In this document: positions 18,616-28,663 of the stretch, in pieces
Layout of the letters: each line of letters opens with the position of its first letter
Numbering within the stretch: the stretch's first letter is position 1
DNA from: Stramonita haemastoma
Taxonomy: Eukaryota > Mollusca > Gastropoda > Neogastropoda > Muricidae
Assembly: GCA_030674155.1 (NCBI GenBank)
Contig: CM060326.1
Coordinates: 12,566,642-12,630,641 of the forward strand
Direction of reading: 5' to 3'
Length of the DNA: 64,000 nucleotides
Notes under the pieces: generated by a model
What the model saw: the letters and a program-made list of their open reading frames with translations, nothing else
Database searches by the model: none
Told to the model about the DNA's origin: nothing
Program-made: the position numbers and the translations under genes

Positions 18616-19409
18616 CCCTTACAGTCTTAATCACTATCAGTTAAGGGACTTATAAAGTGCAGTGAAGTTTAGTCAATCTCTAGGCTCAGTCAATAACCAA
18701 ACTGAGTAGAAGATTTGTTTACATCAGCACTACAGCATGAATGGCCAAAAAAAAAAAAAAAAACCTAACAGTTAACTACAAATAAACCAGTTAATGCATA
18801 CATGTAAAGATCAGCCACTTTGTTCTGGACTTCCTCAAAAGATTATGAATGGTTGATTTCTTTTTCAATCTGATGCAACAGGGGTGAAAAAAAAAAAAAA
18901 AAATCCACTTGCAAAAACTTGTCCAACAACAAAGTTCATCAGGAAAATATCCTTCCTGAAATTGAAAAATGCCTATAGATGTTTTGATCCTTTAAACATT
19001 AAGATGCTGCTTTTGTATTAGCCCTGCTTAGAAGTCATAAATGATTGAATTTATGAAATGCTGCGTTAACCTTTTAGAAGCGCCTGTATTTAAGATTTTA
19101 GACCTAGATATACCCAATGTCAAAGATGATCAGAACTAATAGTTTAAGCATTATTTAGCGTTTCCCCTCTCACCAATAGTTCGAGCATTATTTTATTTAG
19201 CATTTCCCCTCTAACTAATAGTTCAAGCATTATTTAAATCCTGGATCCCAAATCCTGGATTGGGACTTAGGGGGGTAATTATTCAATCCCAGCAAATCCC
19301 AGATCCGGACTAAGAGGGCTAAGTGACACCATTTTAGTCACACTTCTTGACAATGATATCTAAACTCATAAACTCACCAGAAAATCACCAGCACTGGAGG
19401 AAAACTTAC
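18616..19409. other. Unique DNA with a short three-copy repeat
   Basis: A roughly 45-bp motif containing 'aatagttcaagcattattta' recurs three times at about 19,137-19,236. Otherwise the stretch is AT-rich with no gene seen. Confidence 0.45.
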
Positions 19410-19432
19410 CTGCACAGCCCAGGATGAAGAAA
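19410..19432 (-). CDS. Candidate micro-exon 3 of an unrecognised minus-strand gene
   Basis: On the minus strand a 23-nt segment is bounded by a pyrimidine-rich acceptor ('cttccttccag') and a consensus donor ('gtaagt'). Joined in phase to the candidate exon at 22,461-22,402 it would add a short hydrophobic peptide, FFILGCAG. The size is unusually small and no downstream exon was found, so this may be a chance match. It lies just left of the SINE insertion at 19,457. Confidence 0.2.
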
Positions 19433-19441
19433 CTGGAAGGA

Positions 19442-19456
19442 AGATTCATGTATGCA
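19442..19456 (+). repeat. Left target-site duplication of SINE C
   Basis: The 15-mer 'agattcatgtatgca' here matches 'agattcatgtgtgca' at 20,141-20,155 with one difference, flanking the SINE. Confidence 0.8.
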
Positions 19457-20140
19457 CCAGCCGCCATGGCGCAGTGGTTAGCGCCTTGGATTTCAGACTG
19501 GAAGGTCACTGGTTTGATTTCCATAAGGGTAATAGGGATTTTTCTGACTTCGGCCGGCTCCTACCTGGAGTAAGTGTACTGTGGGCTCAGTGGGGAGATT
19601 GGGACCATACAGTCAAGCTTCATCCACTTTTCGGATGCGAATTTGAGAGTGTTGCTCTAATTACTCTGATTCGGTGGCCCCCATTGCTCTGAACTCATGG
19701 TGACCTCAGATTCGGTTTCCCCATACACCTCTGTGCCTGTGGCGAGTCTGTGTCAAAGCCTTTGGGGTTAAAGGTTCGCGGGGCGACAGTTGTTGGAGGG
19801 ATGTTGTGGTGGTCGCCACCTCAGGTGGGTGACTCAGGCTCGCTCCATGATCGAGCTAATACTGTTGTTAGTAGGGGGCTTAGTAGGTGGTGTCCTGCAT
19901 ATGTTAGCTCAGAACAGGCACTACTGAACACCACCAAATTGATCCAATAGAAGTGCTGGGCCCCTCTGGCTGGTGGCCCCACGGTGGCCTAAGACTGATG
20001 GGCTCTCTGTGGACTACCAATCCCAAGGTTGAGACACAATGAATCAGGGTATGGTTGTTGCGGGGAGATTGAAATGAGCGGCGTGGGAACAGCGGTACGA
20101 GGACATCACAGAAGACGAGGCAGCAAAAAAAAAAAGAAAA
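19457..20140 (+). mobile_element. SINE family C, full-length insertion with poly(A) tail
   Basis: A 684-bp element with a tRNA-like head: A box 'tggcgcagtggttagcgcc' near 19,469 and a degenerate B box 'ggtttgatttcc' near 19,511. The body is moderately GC-rich. It ends in 'agcaaaaaaaaaaagaaaaa' and is flanked by near-identical 15-bp duplications, the hallmark of LINE-assisted retroposition. A second, truncated copy lies at 21,789-22,045. The 3' half is longer than a typical SINE and might include a LINE-derived or other captured segment; which one cannot be told by eye. Confidence 0.8.
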
Positions 20141-20303
20141 AGATTCATGTGTGCAAACATCATTTTTGACATGAATCACCAATATCTATCAGCAAGATTC
20201 ATGTATGCAAACATCATTTCTGACATGAATCCCCAATACCTATCAGCAAGATTCATGTATGCAAACATCATTTCTGATATGAACAACCAATACCTATCAG
20301 CAA
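20141..20303. repeat. 54-bp tandem repeat, three copies
   Basis: Each copy begins 'agattcatgtatgcaaacat' and ends 'tatcagca'. The first bases of copy 1 are also the right target-site duplication of the SINE, so the SINE landed at the edge of this array. Confidence 0.88.
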
Positions 20304-21788
20304 AGGCTGTAACCAGGACACCATCCCTCCCACAGGTCCATCAAGTCAGGGGTTTGATTCACGGCAGCCACATCTGGCAAATTAAGGGTGGGGAATTTTA
20401 CAACCCTCCTTTGTTAACTTAAAAGTGCAGCCCTGCCATTACCTTAATTTCCTTTAAGTATAAATGCATGCATAAGATCAACTCTGCACGTTAAAGATCC
20501 CACAACTCTCAGAAACAAACCTAGCACGCATCTTGTAAAAAAAAAATTCAGCTGCTTTTAGAAGTGAGGCCAGCAGGCAGAGTTCTTCCTGACTTACAAG
20601 CACATGAGCAGATCTGGCACTACACACATATGCACTCATGCATGCAAACATGCGCGTGTGCACACACACACACATGCATGCACAGACACAGACACAAACA
20701 CAGACACACACACACACACACATGTAAACACAAAAAATAATAAAGTTTGGTAACCATATCCCATTTAACCCCACTAAATAAGTATGTATTTTGCTAAAAC
20801 ATTCCCCCTCCTCTCTTAAAAAAAAAAAACACACACAAAAAACCCCGACATGTTTGCCCATTCCCTATTCTTATACACACAGACAACTTAGTTGCAACTT
20901 CTCTTCTGCCTCTTTGCAATTACAGCTATCCATTCCACCCCTTCTGTCTAACATCCTTTGTCCTTAACAGCCCCCCCCCCCCCCTCCCCCCCCTCAGAAG
21001 CACAAGAAACAAAAAAGGTTTGCTTCTGTGTCATGTCTTGTATCATGATATCCACCTGCCTTTTGTGTCCACATGTTGGGCCAGGTTAAGAAATAAAGGT
21101 TAATGTAAAGGTTAATGTTTCCAATAAACATTAGTAACAGGGAAAAGGCTGTCAGTCAACTGACTTGTTCGCCTGTATGCATGCATGCATGTGGACACAA
21201 TGGCACATAGACACAATGGTACCAAGCTTTTGACACAATAGTTTGGAAGTTTTCTTTAAATCACAAATTACCCGTTCTATCAAAAAGCCATGGTTTTTTC
21301 TGTCGTTTCACTGACTGGATTTTCAGGACAATTTTCCATTTCTGGAATCAGCTCAGTTATTTCTGGCAGCCCCCTTTTGTTTTCAAACAGGCCATAGGTA
21401 TTTTCAAAAGAAACCCAAAGCAAGTAGTTAAACAAAGGAACAAGCCCAAAGGTACGGTAATTTCCTGCTGTTTTCTTGCATTTCCCTATTGAACAATTAT
21501 AATTTTCCAGCTCTGAAATCATAAATTTCTGGCCTACTGTGTTTTTGAAAAAATTGCGTCTGTTTGCAAAATAACCCAAATTGAATTGATGAATGAAGAT
21601 AGTTTTATTAGCCCCAAATAAAACCACATGACAAAAACCTGCACTTATAATTGTGTGCTAGCCTTTTTCTATTCCCACTTACCTAGCCATATATATCCTA
21701 CCCCTTTCTCCCGATTGACAAAAGAACCTAGTAGATAAACTAAGGAATTAGCAACAACAACAAAATATGCAAAAAAGCTTGCTCTTTA
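20304..21788. other. No gene seen; CA/CG-rich and C-run patches
   Basis: Includes a CA-rich patch at 20,655-20,722, an A run at 20,818, and a C run at 20,969-20,992. A 115-codon minus-strand frame at 21,280-21,627 has no recognisable domain, no splice flanks and no neighbouring homologous exon; it is not called as a gene. Confidence 0.4.
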
Positions 21789-22045
21789 CCAGCTGCTATG
21801 GTGCAGTGGTTGGCACCTTGGTTTTCAGACTGGAAGGTCACATATTCGAATCCCATAACAGTCATAGGGATTTTTCGGATTCCAGCCAGCTCCTACCTAG
21901 AATGAGTGAACTATGGGCTCAGTGAGGAGACTGGGACCACACAGTCGAGCTTCATCCACTTTACAGATGCAAGTTTGAGAGTGTTGTAAACTCAAATTAC
22001 CTGACCAACACTGCAGTTGTCTGTAACTCTCGGGCCCACTTGATA
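21789..22045 (+). repeat. SINE family C, 3'-truncated copy
   Basis: It aligns by eye to the first 240 bp of the copy at 19,457: 'ccagctgctatggtgcagtg', 'ttcagactggaaggtcac', 'cagctcctacctag', 'tgggctcagtg', 'cttcatccactt'. Its B box, 'tattcgaatccc', is closer to consensus than in the other copy. Confidence 0.8.
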
Positions 22046-22401
22046 CCAGGATATATTAATATAGTAAGCATAGAGTACAACAATGTCAAGTAGTCCCAAA
22101 GCATATGCACTTCCATAGACTGAGTTGTCCATCTGACGAACATTAAAAAAAGAAACATCTACATCCTGAGGGATTTTGCTTTGCTGAAAAAAGTGCCCAG
22201 TAGAATGCAGATCTATATATATCTCAATTTACACGCTGAATTGATCAGCCTGGCATCATAAGCTAAAAAGTACACAGTAGTCCGACAACCTACACTTACA
22301 AAGAATCTGCCATTCATGGCAACATACACTGTGATTTAGTCACCTGTCATACATCAGTCAAACACCTACCTCTCAAATGTCTCTCGTGAAGCTGATCTCA
22401 C

Positions 22402-22461
22402 CATCTGAAGTCCTCTTTCCTTTCTCCTCCTTGCCATTTCATCAAAAGCTCTGGGTCTCCT
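22402..22461 (-). CDS. Candidate exon 2 of an unrecognised minus-strand gene
   Basis: On the minus strand a 60-nt segment is preceded by a T-rich tract and 'gatgacag' and followed by the donor 'gtgaga'. It is open in the phase needed to continue candidate exon 1 at 23,322-23,297 (phase 2 in, phase 2 out) and would encode a short Lys/Glu/Arg-rich peptide including LLMKWQGGERK. No known family is recognised. A second frame is also open, so coding status rests only on splice geometry and phase agreement. Confidence 0.25.
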
Positions 22462-23296
22462 CTGTCATCAGCCCATAGAACAGAAAAACATCACCATTAG
22501 CACAAGTGTCCATTGAAAAGTTACCTAAGTCTACTGGTACAATCACCAGAACAAAACACACAAGATCACGATCGTTCTCACAAGTTTTCAGCATTATCCA
22601 TGAAATTTTAAGAAAATTGATCAACTTAAGGAGTAAAAGAATTTCCTTTTGTCTAAAGAAATGTAACTTGCTATTTATGGAATTATTTTACATGATTAAC
22701 TTATTTCTAAAATTAAAAACTTTGGCTTTCTTACAGAATTTCCTGTTAACCCTAACCCTAAGATTCTGGAACACTCCTCCAGTCAGTTAAAATATCTAGC
22801 CAAAGACACAATCCAAAAGCTAGAATCAAATGGGGGTTAACATATGTGCACAATGTTCTGTGTGGGTTCATGAATATGCAGGACCTTGTTGCCTCTCAAA
22901 ATCCCCCCCCCCCCCCCCCCCCCCCACTTCTGAATGATTTCATTTTCCTTCAAAAATAACATGTGCCTGTGTTATGATTTCATCTAAAATTCGTTATTTG
23001 TTACCTTCATGACCTCTTCAATCCACCAGCATTGCTTCAACTTTCCACAGACCGACACACCATATTTATCACACCCGCCTGCCCACAGCGTGGATAGATC
23101 TGCATTAGACTACACCCCTGTACACTACAAAACCAGCCATATTGATAGCGCTACTTTATCGTGAAATGTGCGAGTAGTAAGAAAATATACTGATACAATT
23201 TCTACCACAATGTCAACAGAGCAGAGCAATTAATACAGTAACGAATTAATATTTACCATCATGTCATCATCATACATCATCGTGAGCCCTTCTCAC

Positions 23297-23322
23297 GAGG
23301 CCGCACAGCGTCTTTCCGCCAT
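23297..23322 (-). CDS. Candidate exon 1 (start) of an unrecognised minus-strand gene
   Basis: The minus strand reads an ATG at 23,322-23,320 in the context 'ttccgatggcgg', then 26 coding bases (MAERRCAA plus two bases) ending at a 'gtgaga' donor. The surrounding 60 bp is richer in CpG than its neighbours. The frame stops at once if not spliced, which suits an exon but does not prove it. Phase agrees with the candidate exon at 22,461-22,402. Confidence 0.3.
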
Positions 23323-23345
23323 CGGAATACCGGAAACGATGTCAA
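23318..23345 (-). promoter_or_regulatory. Promoter-like ETS and YY1-type motifs
   Basis: Read on the minus strand, 'tttccggtattccg' contains an ETS-type TTTCCGG core and overlaps an 'atggcgg' YY1-type motif at the candidate start codon. This combination is common at TATA-less housekeeping promoters in animals. Function is inferred. Confidence 0.3.
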
Positions 23346-23586
23346 CATCGGCCAAAACAACCAAAGCAAAAGTTAACTGGCTTGGGGCTTGAAGACTTCT
23401 GCTCCTTGTTTTAAAACTTATACTAAAAAGAAAAGCTAACAGGCTTTAAGGCTTCGAGGACTTCTGCTCGGTATTTGAAACTTAATTTCAGTTTGTAATG
23501 CGCATTTTTCATGTCCTGGCCAGCTTCCATCTGTGGAATTAGTTTCAAATAAAGAGAGCTACAGGAGTTAGCCGTTGTATCTGTTG

Positions 23587-23589
23587 TGT

Positions 23590-23632
<43 letters not shown>

Positions 23633-23709
23633 GTGTGGTGTGTGTGTGTGTGTGTGTGTGTCGTGCGCGCACGCGCGTGGGTGCGTGTGCGTGTGTGTGT
23701 GTGTGTGTG
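23587..23709. repeat. (TG)n microsatellite with CG-rich interruptions
   Basis: TG runs with a central 'gtgcgcgcacgcgcgtgggt' alternating segment. The right end abuts the 3' tail side of a minus-strand SINE A copy. Confidence 0.93.
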
Positions 23710-23711
23710 TT

Positions 23712-24046
23712 CTTTTTTTTCTTTTATTCTTTCATTTCGAGGATAATGGAATAAGCATCCATGTGCTTCTTTACATCCAGTCCCTGTCTGTATGCAGTTT
23801 TGTAAATTTTGTCATCAGTTCCCACTGGCACACAATGGCCTACTCTTCCGAAAAAAGGAATGCCTTTTAATATGTGCATAAGTTATTCTGCGTGCGTTCG
23901 CACGCGAGACCTCGGTTTATAGTCTCATCCGAAGGACTTTTGTGGGGAGTGGAGTCGAAACTGATGTTAACTCAAGAGGAAAAATCCTCTTGAACAGAAT
24001 TCGAACCTGGGTTGTCAGATTGCGAGTGCAATGTTCTAACCACTCT
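23712..24046 (-). repeat. SINE family A, nearly complete
   Basis: Minus-strand copy with tail 'ttattctttcatttcgagga' side at left, body 'gttcccactggcacacaatg' and 'agtctcatccgaaggac', and the B-box side 'attcgaacctgggttg' near 24,000. The extreme 5' head is replaced by the adjoining TG tract. Confidence 0.83.
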
Positions 24047-24054
24047 GTGTGTGT

Positions 24055-24150
<96 letters not shown>
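24047..24150. repeat. (TG)n microsatellite
   Basis: Almost perfect TG run of about 100 bases, fused to the 5' side of the SINE copy. Confidence 0.96.
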
Positions 24151-24153
<3 letters not shown>

Positions 24154-24605
24154 CTCTGCAGCTTAAATTCAGTAATTGTTGACGATCATGCTCATGCACT
24201 GCCCCATGTTTTTAGTGGCCAAGTGAAATTTCAAAATGAATTTCACCTAATTTGGACCTGCAACTCTAGTCCTTGATCATTCTTGCACAGCTTAAATTAA
24301 CATGACCGTAACGCTCCACCGTGATGCTGGGTAGGACTGCTTTGAAGCCGAGGACCTTTTGTTTGTTTGTGTTTTGTCTGATTACACACAGATTCTGTTT
24401 TTAGTCATTCTGTGCACAGCACTTTCTCTCCCAGGGCACCTCCAACACACTAGAAATTACTATTGTATAAACTTATACTGAATTTTTACGTCGTTTTCAT
24501 TTAGTTATTTTTCTTCTGCGTTTATCCATTCAAAGTTCCAGGTTGTGGTATTGTAAAAAAAAAATAATAATAATAATAATAAAAATTTAAAAATCACCTG
24601 ACATG

Positions 24606-24679
<74 letters not shown>

Positions 24680-25080
24680 GCGCTTTTATTATATTATTTT
24701 TAATAATCAAAATCATCACTTGATTGTTATACCTTATTTTCGCTTTCTGAATGAGTGCATTATTACCTTAATATAGTCTTGCTGACCTTGTTTTTTGTCT
24801 GTTGTTTGGTACTGGGTATAGTTTCTTGTTCTTGGTATTTCATTATCCTGGATATAAAAGAATAAATAAATCACCTAGCTCCTATTTTCGCCTCATTAAA
24901 AAATGTTAATAATAATAAAATAAAAAATACAACCAGTGTAGGCTTACTGGGCATTCATTGCGAATGTCAGCAGTGATATTCTATTCTTTCTCTCCCTCCA
25001 CATGCCAGCACTGTACTTACATGTGCTTGTGGGCCTTTTTTTTATTAATTAAAAAGTACACAGGCCTATTACCATCCCTT
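24151..25080. other. No gene seen; (CT)n tract and SINE tail scrap
   Basis: A (TC)n run occupies 24,609-24,677. At 24,840-24,870 'cattatcctggatataaaag' plus AATA repeats is an isolated SINE A 3' tail on the plus strand. The rest is AT-rich and unassigned. Confidence 0.5.
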
Positions 25081-25124
25081 CAAAATGTTTGTGTGTGTGT
25101 GCGTGTGTGTATGTTTTTTATATA

Positions 25125-25457
25125 TATAATTTTATATCAAGGATAATGGGATAAGCACTCTTGTGCTTTTTTACATCCAGTCCCGTGTGTGTGCAGTTTT
25201 GTAAATGTCATCTGTTCCCACCGGCACACGATGGCCCACTTTTACGAAAAGCGGAACAGGATTTAACGTGTGCACAAGATGTTCTGTGTGCGTTCGCACA
25301 CGGGACCTCGGTTTATAGTCTCATCCGAAGGACTTTTGGGGAGAGTGGAGTCAGCACTGATGTTAACCCCAGGAGAAAAATCTCCTCGACCAGAATCGAA
25401 CCCCGGTTATCAAATTGCCAGCGTAATGTTCTGACCACTAGGCTATCCGTCCCCCCA
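25125..25457 (-). repeat. SINE family A, full length
   Basis: Complete on the minus strand: head at 25,457-25,390 with A box 'tagcctagtggtcagaac' and B box 'ggttcgattctgg', body with 'gtcccgtgtgcgaacgcac' and 'cggtgggaacagatgac', and tail 'ccttgatataaaat' at the left. Very close to the 12.1-kb copy. Confidence 0.88.
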
Positions 25458-25483
25458 TATGTTAGGCCTCTGTATGTGCGTGC

Positions 25484-25491
25484 GTGCGTGC

Positions 25492-25544
<53 letters not shown>

Positions 25545-26063
25545 CACGTGTGTGGGATGTGGTGTGGTGTGTGTACGTGTGTGTGTGTGGTGTGTACGTG
25601 TGTGTGGTGTGGTGTGGTGTGTGTGTGAGTGGTGTGTGTGGTGTGGTGTTGTACGTGTGTGTACGTGCATGTGGCTGTCAGCACTGAACTTTCAGAGCTC
25701 AGACCAAGGCCAAGGCCAAATAAGTGGACTTGCATCCATAGAGCTACACAGCAACCCTTTTCTTTCTTTAATTAACTAATATAAGTAATTTATCTCTGTA
25801 GCGTGCCCCCTGGTTCCAGTCAAAAGCAAGGAGATATGGCCCTACTAGGCTAGCCTAGCCTAGCCATCTTTTGGCATAGGTAGGCTACACACTGACTCTG
25901 CGACAATAATAATAATAATAATACATGCTTTTGTTTCACGCATGCCATACAGAAGTATCTAGTCGCCTAGCATTGATGACTGATGAACAGATGAAAAGTC
26001 TTAATTATCCAAAAGTTCAAGATGTGTGTGCCTGCATGCCGGGTGTGTGTGTGTGTGTGTGTG

Positions 26064-26130
<67 letters not shown>

Positions 26131-26237
26131 CGCGCGTGTTTGTGTACGCGTGTGTGTGCGTGCGTGAGTGCATGCATACTTGCGAGTATGTGTGTGCCTA
26201 CCAAGTAGGCATAGGCCCTGTGTGTCCCTTCCGTGTG

Positions 26238-26310
<73 letters not shown>

Positions 26311-26350
26311 GTGTGTGTGTGTGTGTGCACATGTGTGCACATGTGTGCAT

Positions 26351-26416
<66 letters not shown>
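25484..26416. repeat. Cluster of TG-rich microsatellites
   Basis: TG or GTGGT-type runs at 25,484-25,672, 26,041-26,162, 26,234-26,330 and 26,352-26,416, with 'gcgcgcgcgcgcgc' and 'gtgcacatgtgtgcacatg' interruptions. The intervening 25,673-26,030 and the following 26,417-26,765 hold no gene. Confidence 0.93.
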
Positions 26417-26417
<1 letters not shown>

Positions 26418-26765
26418 TTCAATTTTACGTCTGTTCACTTAATGTGATATTAGACGGGGAGAGTGGAGGGGAGGGGTGAGTGATAAGATGAGAGATGAGG
26501 GCTACAAAGTAAAGAGATGCATGTATGTTGGTACTAGGGGGGAAAAAAAGCAGCAAGATACTGATGTCAAACAATACCCAAAAAACCCCCAAACCCCAAA
26601 ACAAGGCAAAGAAACACAAAAGGAACAACCCTCAGAACAACAAAAAAAAACTATGCTACAGGCAGAACCTGAATATTTGCAAATCATTCTGATTTCAATA
26701 CTGTAACAGACCCATTGTCATATTTTACAAAAATGAAGCTACTAGGGATCGCATCAGAGATAACG

Positions 26766-27053
<288 letters not shown>

Positions 27054-27260
27054 AAGAAAACAGGCTACTCATATTAGGCCTACCTGCAATACTTTCACCA
27101 GTAAAAGAAAATGTCCGAAAAACCACACAAACCATATTGAGTAGAAGAGACACAGTAATACCCAGCCACAATGACAAAAGCCAGGAACATTTCACCAAAC
27201 TGCTCATACCATTATAAGTATTAAACCCACTGAAAACATCTTCTCCTTGGTCATCAACTA

Positions 27261-27482
27261 AATTTCTGCACATAGTAAGTGCAACAGCTCACACATATGG
27301 GTATTTGCAATACTCTTTCTCTCACCGAGCCTTGTATGATACTACAAGGAAAAGGAAATCTTCAGGAGGGAAGACCCCACGCGGGCAGGGGCTCGCGAGA
27401 GGCTGGCACACCCTAGCGCTGGTGCCAGCATTCCACTGTCCGTCCTATATAAGGGGGTTTCCCGCGGATATTTGGCGCTTTT
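27261..27482 (+). repeat. DIRS left inverted terminal repeat
   Basis: It runs from 'aatttctgcacatagtaagt' to 'tttggcgctttt' and matches the reverse complement of 33,092-33,304 apparently base for base, apart from four extra bases (ATAG) in 'gcacatagtaag' compared with 'gcactaag' on the right. Confidence 0.9.
27446..27453 (+). promoter_or_regulatory. TATA-like box in the DIRS terminal repeat
   Basis: TATATAAG lies in the left inverted repeat, 68 bases upstream of the first candidate gag ATG at 27,514. The right repeat carries the same box facing the opposite way. Placement suits a pol II promoter for the element's transcript. Confidence 0.5.
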
Positions 27483-27513
27483 TGCAATTCTCGCCGAGTT
27501 ATCAAAAAGAAAT

Positions 27514-27687
27514 ATGGATACTTCCAATGTTCATGTGCCTACTTCATCAGAGTGTGTTGTATCGGAGGTGCTTGAGAAGGTGGACAATCCGCAGCTGGAT
27601 ACAGGACATGCTGCTTTGTCTGCCTCCCAGTTACAGGAACTGGCAATTCTGGTGGCTAAACAGATGCATCAATCACCTCCAGAAAAG
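27514..27687 (+). CDS. DIRS gag-like ORF, candidate 5' exon
   Basis: An ATG 68 bases after the TATA-like box opens 58 codons of acidic, helix-prone peptide (MDTSNVHV... to ...QSPPEK), followed at once by a donor-like 'gtcagt'. Beyond it the DNA becomes AT-rich and non-coding for about 0.8 kb. A phase-0 acceptor candidate ('ccaccccactcagccag') at 28,663 would join it to the main gag frame, giving about 472 residues. A 15-nt in-phase micro-exon at 28,504-28,518 between 'tttccag' and 'gtaagt' is also possible. Introns are known in some DIRS-like elements. If unspliced, this frame ends at 27,972. Confidence 0.45.
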
Positions 27688-28663
27688 GTCAGTTTCTCAA
27701 ACTCCGGTTCCACTCCGGTTCATGTGCACATCATATGCATTGGTTTCTATTTCATGATGATTGTGATCACAATGTGTGTTTGTGTGTGTATGTGCATAGC
27801 ACATGCATTGGTTTTTGTTTTGTGTTGTTGTCGTTGTTTTTCTTTCAGTTTTGTTGTGATTGTAATCATAGTTACTGAGGCAAATATGTGTGTATATGTG
27901 CATCGCACATGTGTTGGTCTCAATTTTGTGATAACTGTATGCACAGTAATTGGATCATATATGCGTGCATAGCATACGCATTGGTCTTAATATCGTAATG
28001 TTGTGATAACTGTAATCACTTATATTGTGATAATTGTTACCACAGTCTTTAGATATGTATTGCATACGGCCCTCATTGGATATGTGTTGGTACATATCAT
28101 GTAGGTTAGGCCTGTTATTTTAAAGGAAGATTATAATAAATACAATAAATTTATATTTAAAAAAAAGAAAAAGAAAAAGAAAACACACAGAGAAGAGGAA
28201 AGCAGAGGTTATTGAGTTGTGTTCTTATCTCTGAGTGTTTGTGTTTGTGTGATCAAGATGGAAGGAATCCCCCTATGTTTTGGGGGACGGGGTGTTATTG
28301 TGCTTTGGCAGGCAGCACTCAGGCTCGGCTTTGTGCGTGTCCCCCTGGGTGCTGTGCTGGTGCTAACGATCCCGGCACAAACAGCCATATCGTTTAGCGT
28401 AAATCGGTGGCCAACTATCAGCACATGCCCAGCCTCGACATCCTGCACATCGGCACATGTCAGAGGTCTGGTTGCTTACCCCTGTTTATCCTGTCATTTC
28501 CAGCGTCCACGCCTGGAGGTAAGTGATACCCCCCAGCAGCACTGGACGACCCCAGCTAGTGGCACCGGGGGCGGTTTTTCCCTGCCTGCCTACACCCAAG
28601 GCAGCCAGCGCTGGCCAGTGGACCAGATAGCATCAGGGTCCTGTCTCCACCCCACTCAGCCAG
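27688..28663 (+). other. DIRS 5' non-coding segment or intron, with internal repeats
   Basis: AT/GT-rich and non-coding in its first 500 bp. A degenerate unit built on 'gtgcatagcacatgcattgg' recurs about four times (near 27,725, 27,790, 27,895 and 27,965), each followed by a 'tgtgataactgtaatca' type segment. From 28,200 the base composition rises to that of the ORFs, and a proline-rich frame is open to 28,770 one frame away from gag. Confidence 0.55.

Noticed and set aside
21280..21627. 115-codon minus-strand ORF
   Set aside because: No domain or family is recognised, the composition is ordinary for AT-rich DNA, and no splice-linked neighbour exists.
22747..22766. Telomere-like 'taaccctaaccctaa'
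   Set aside because: Only two to three units, within unique DNA, far too short for an interstitial telomere claim.
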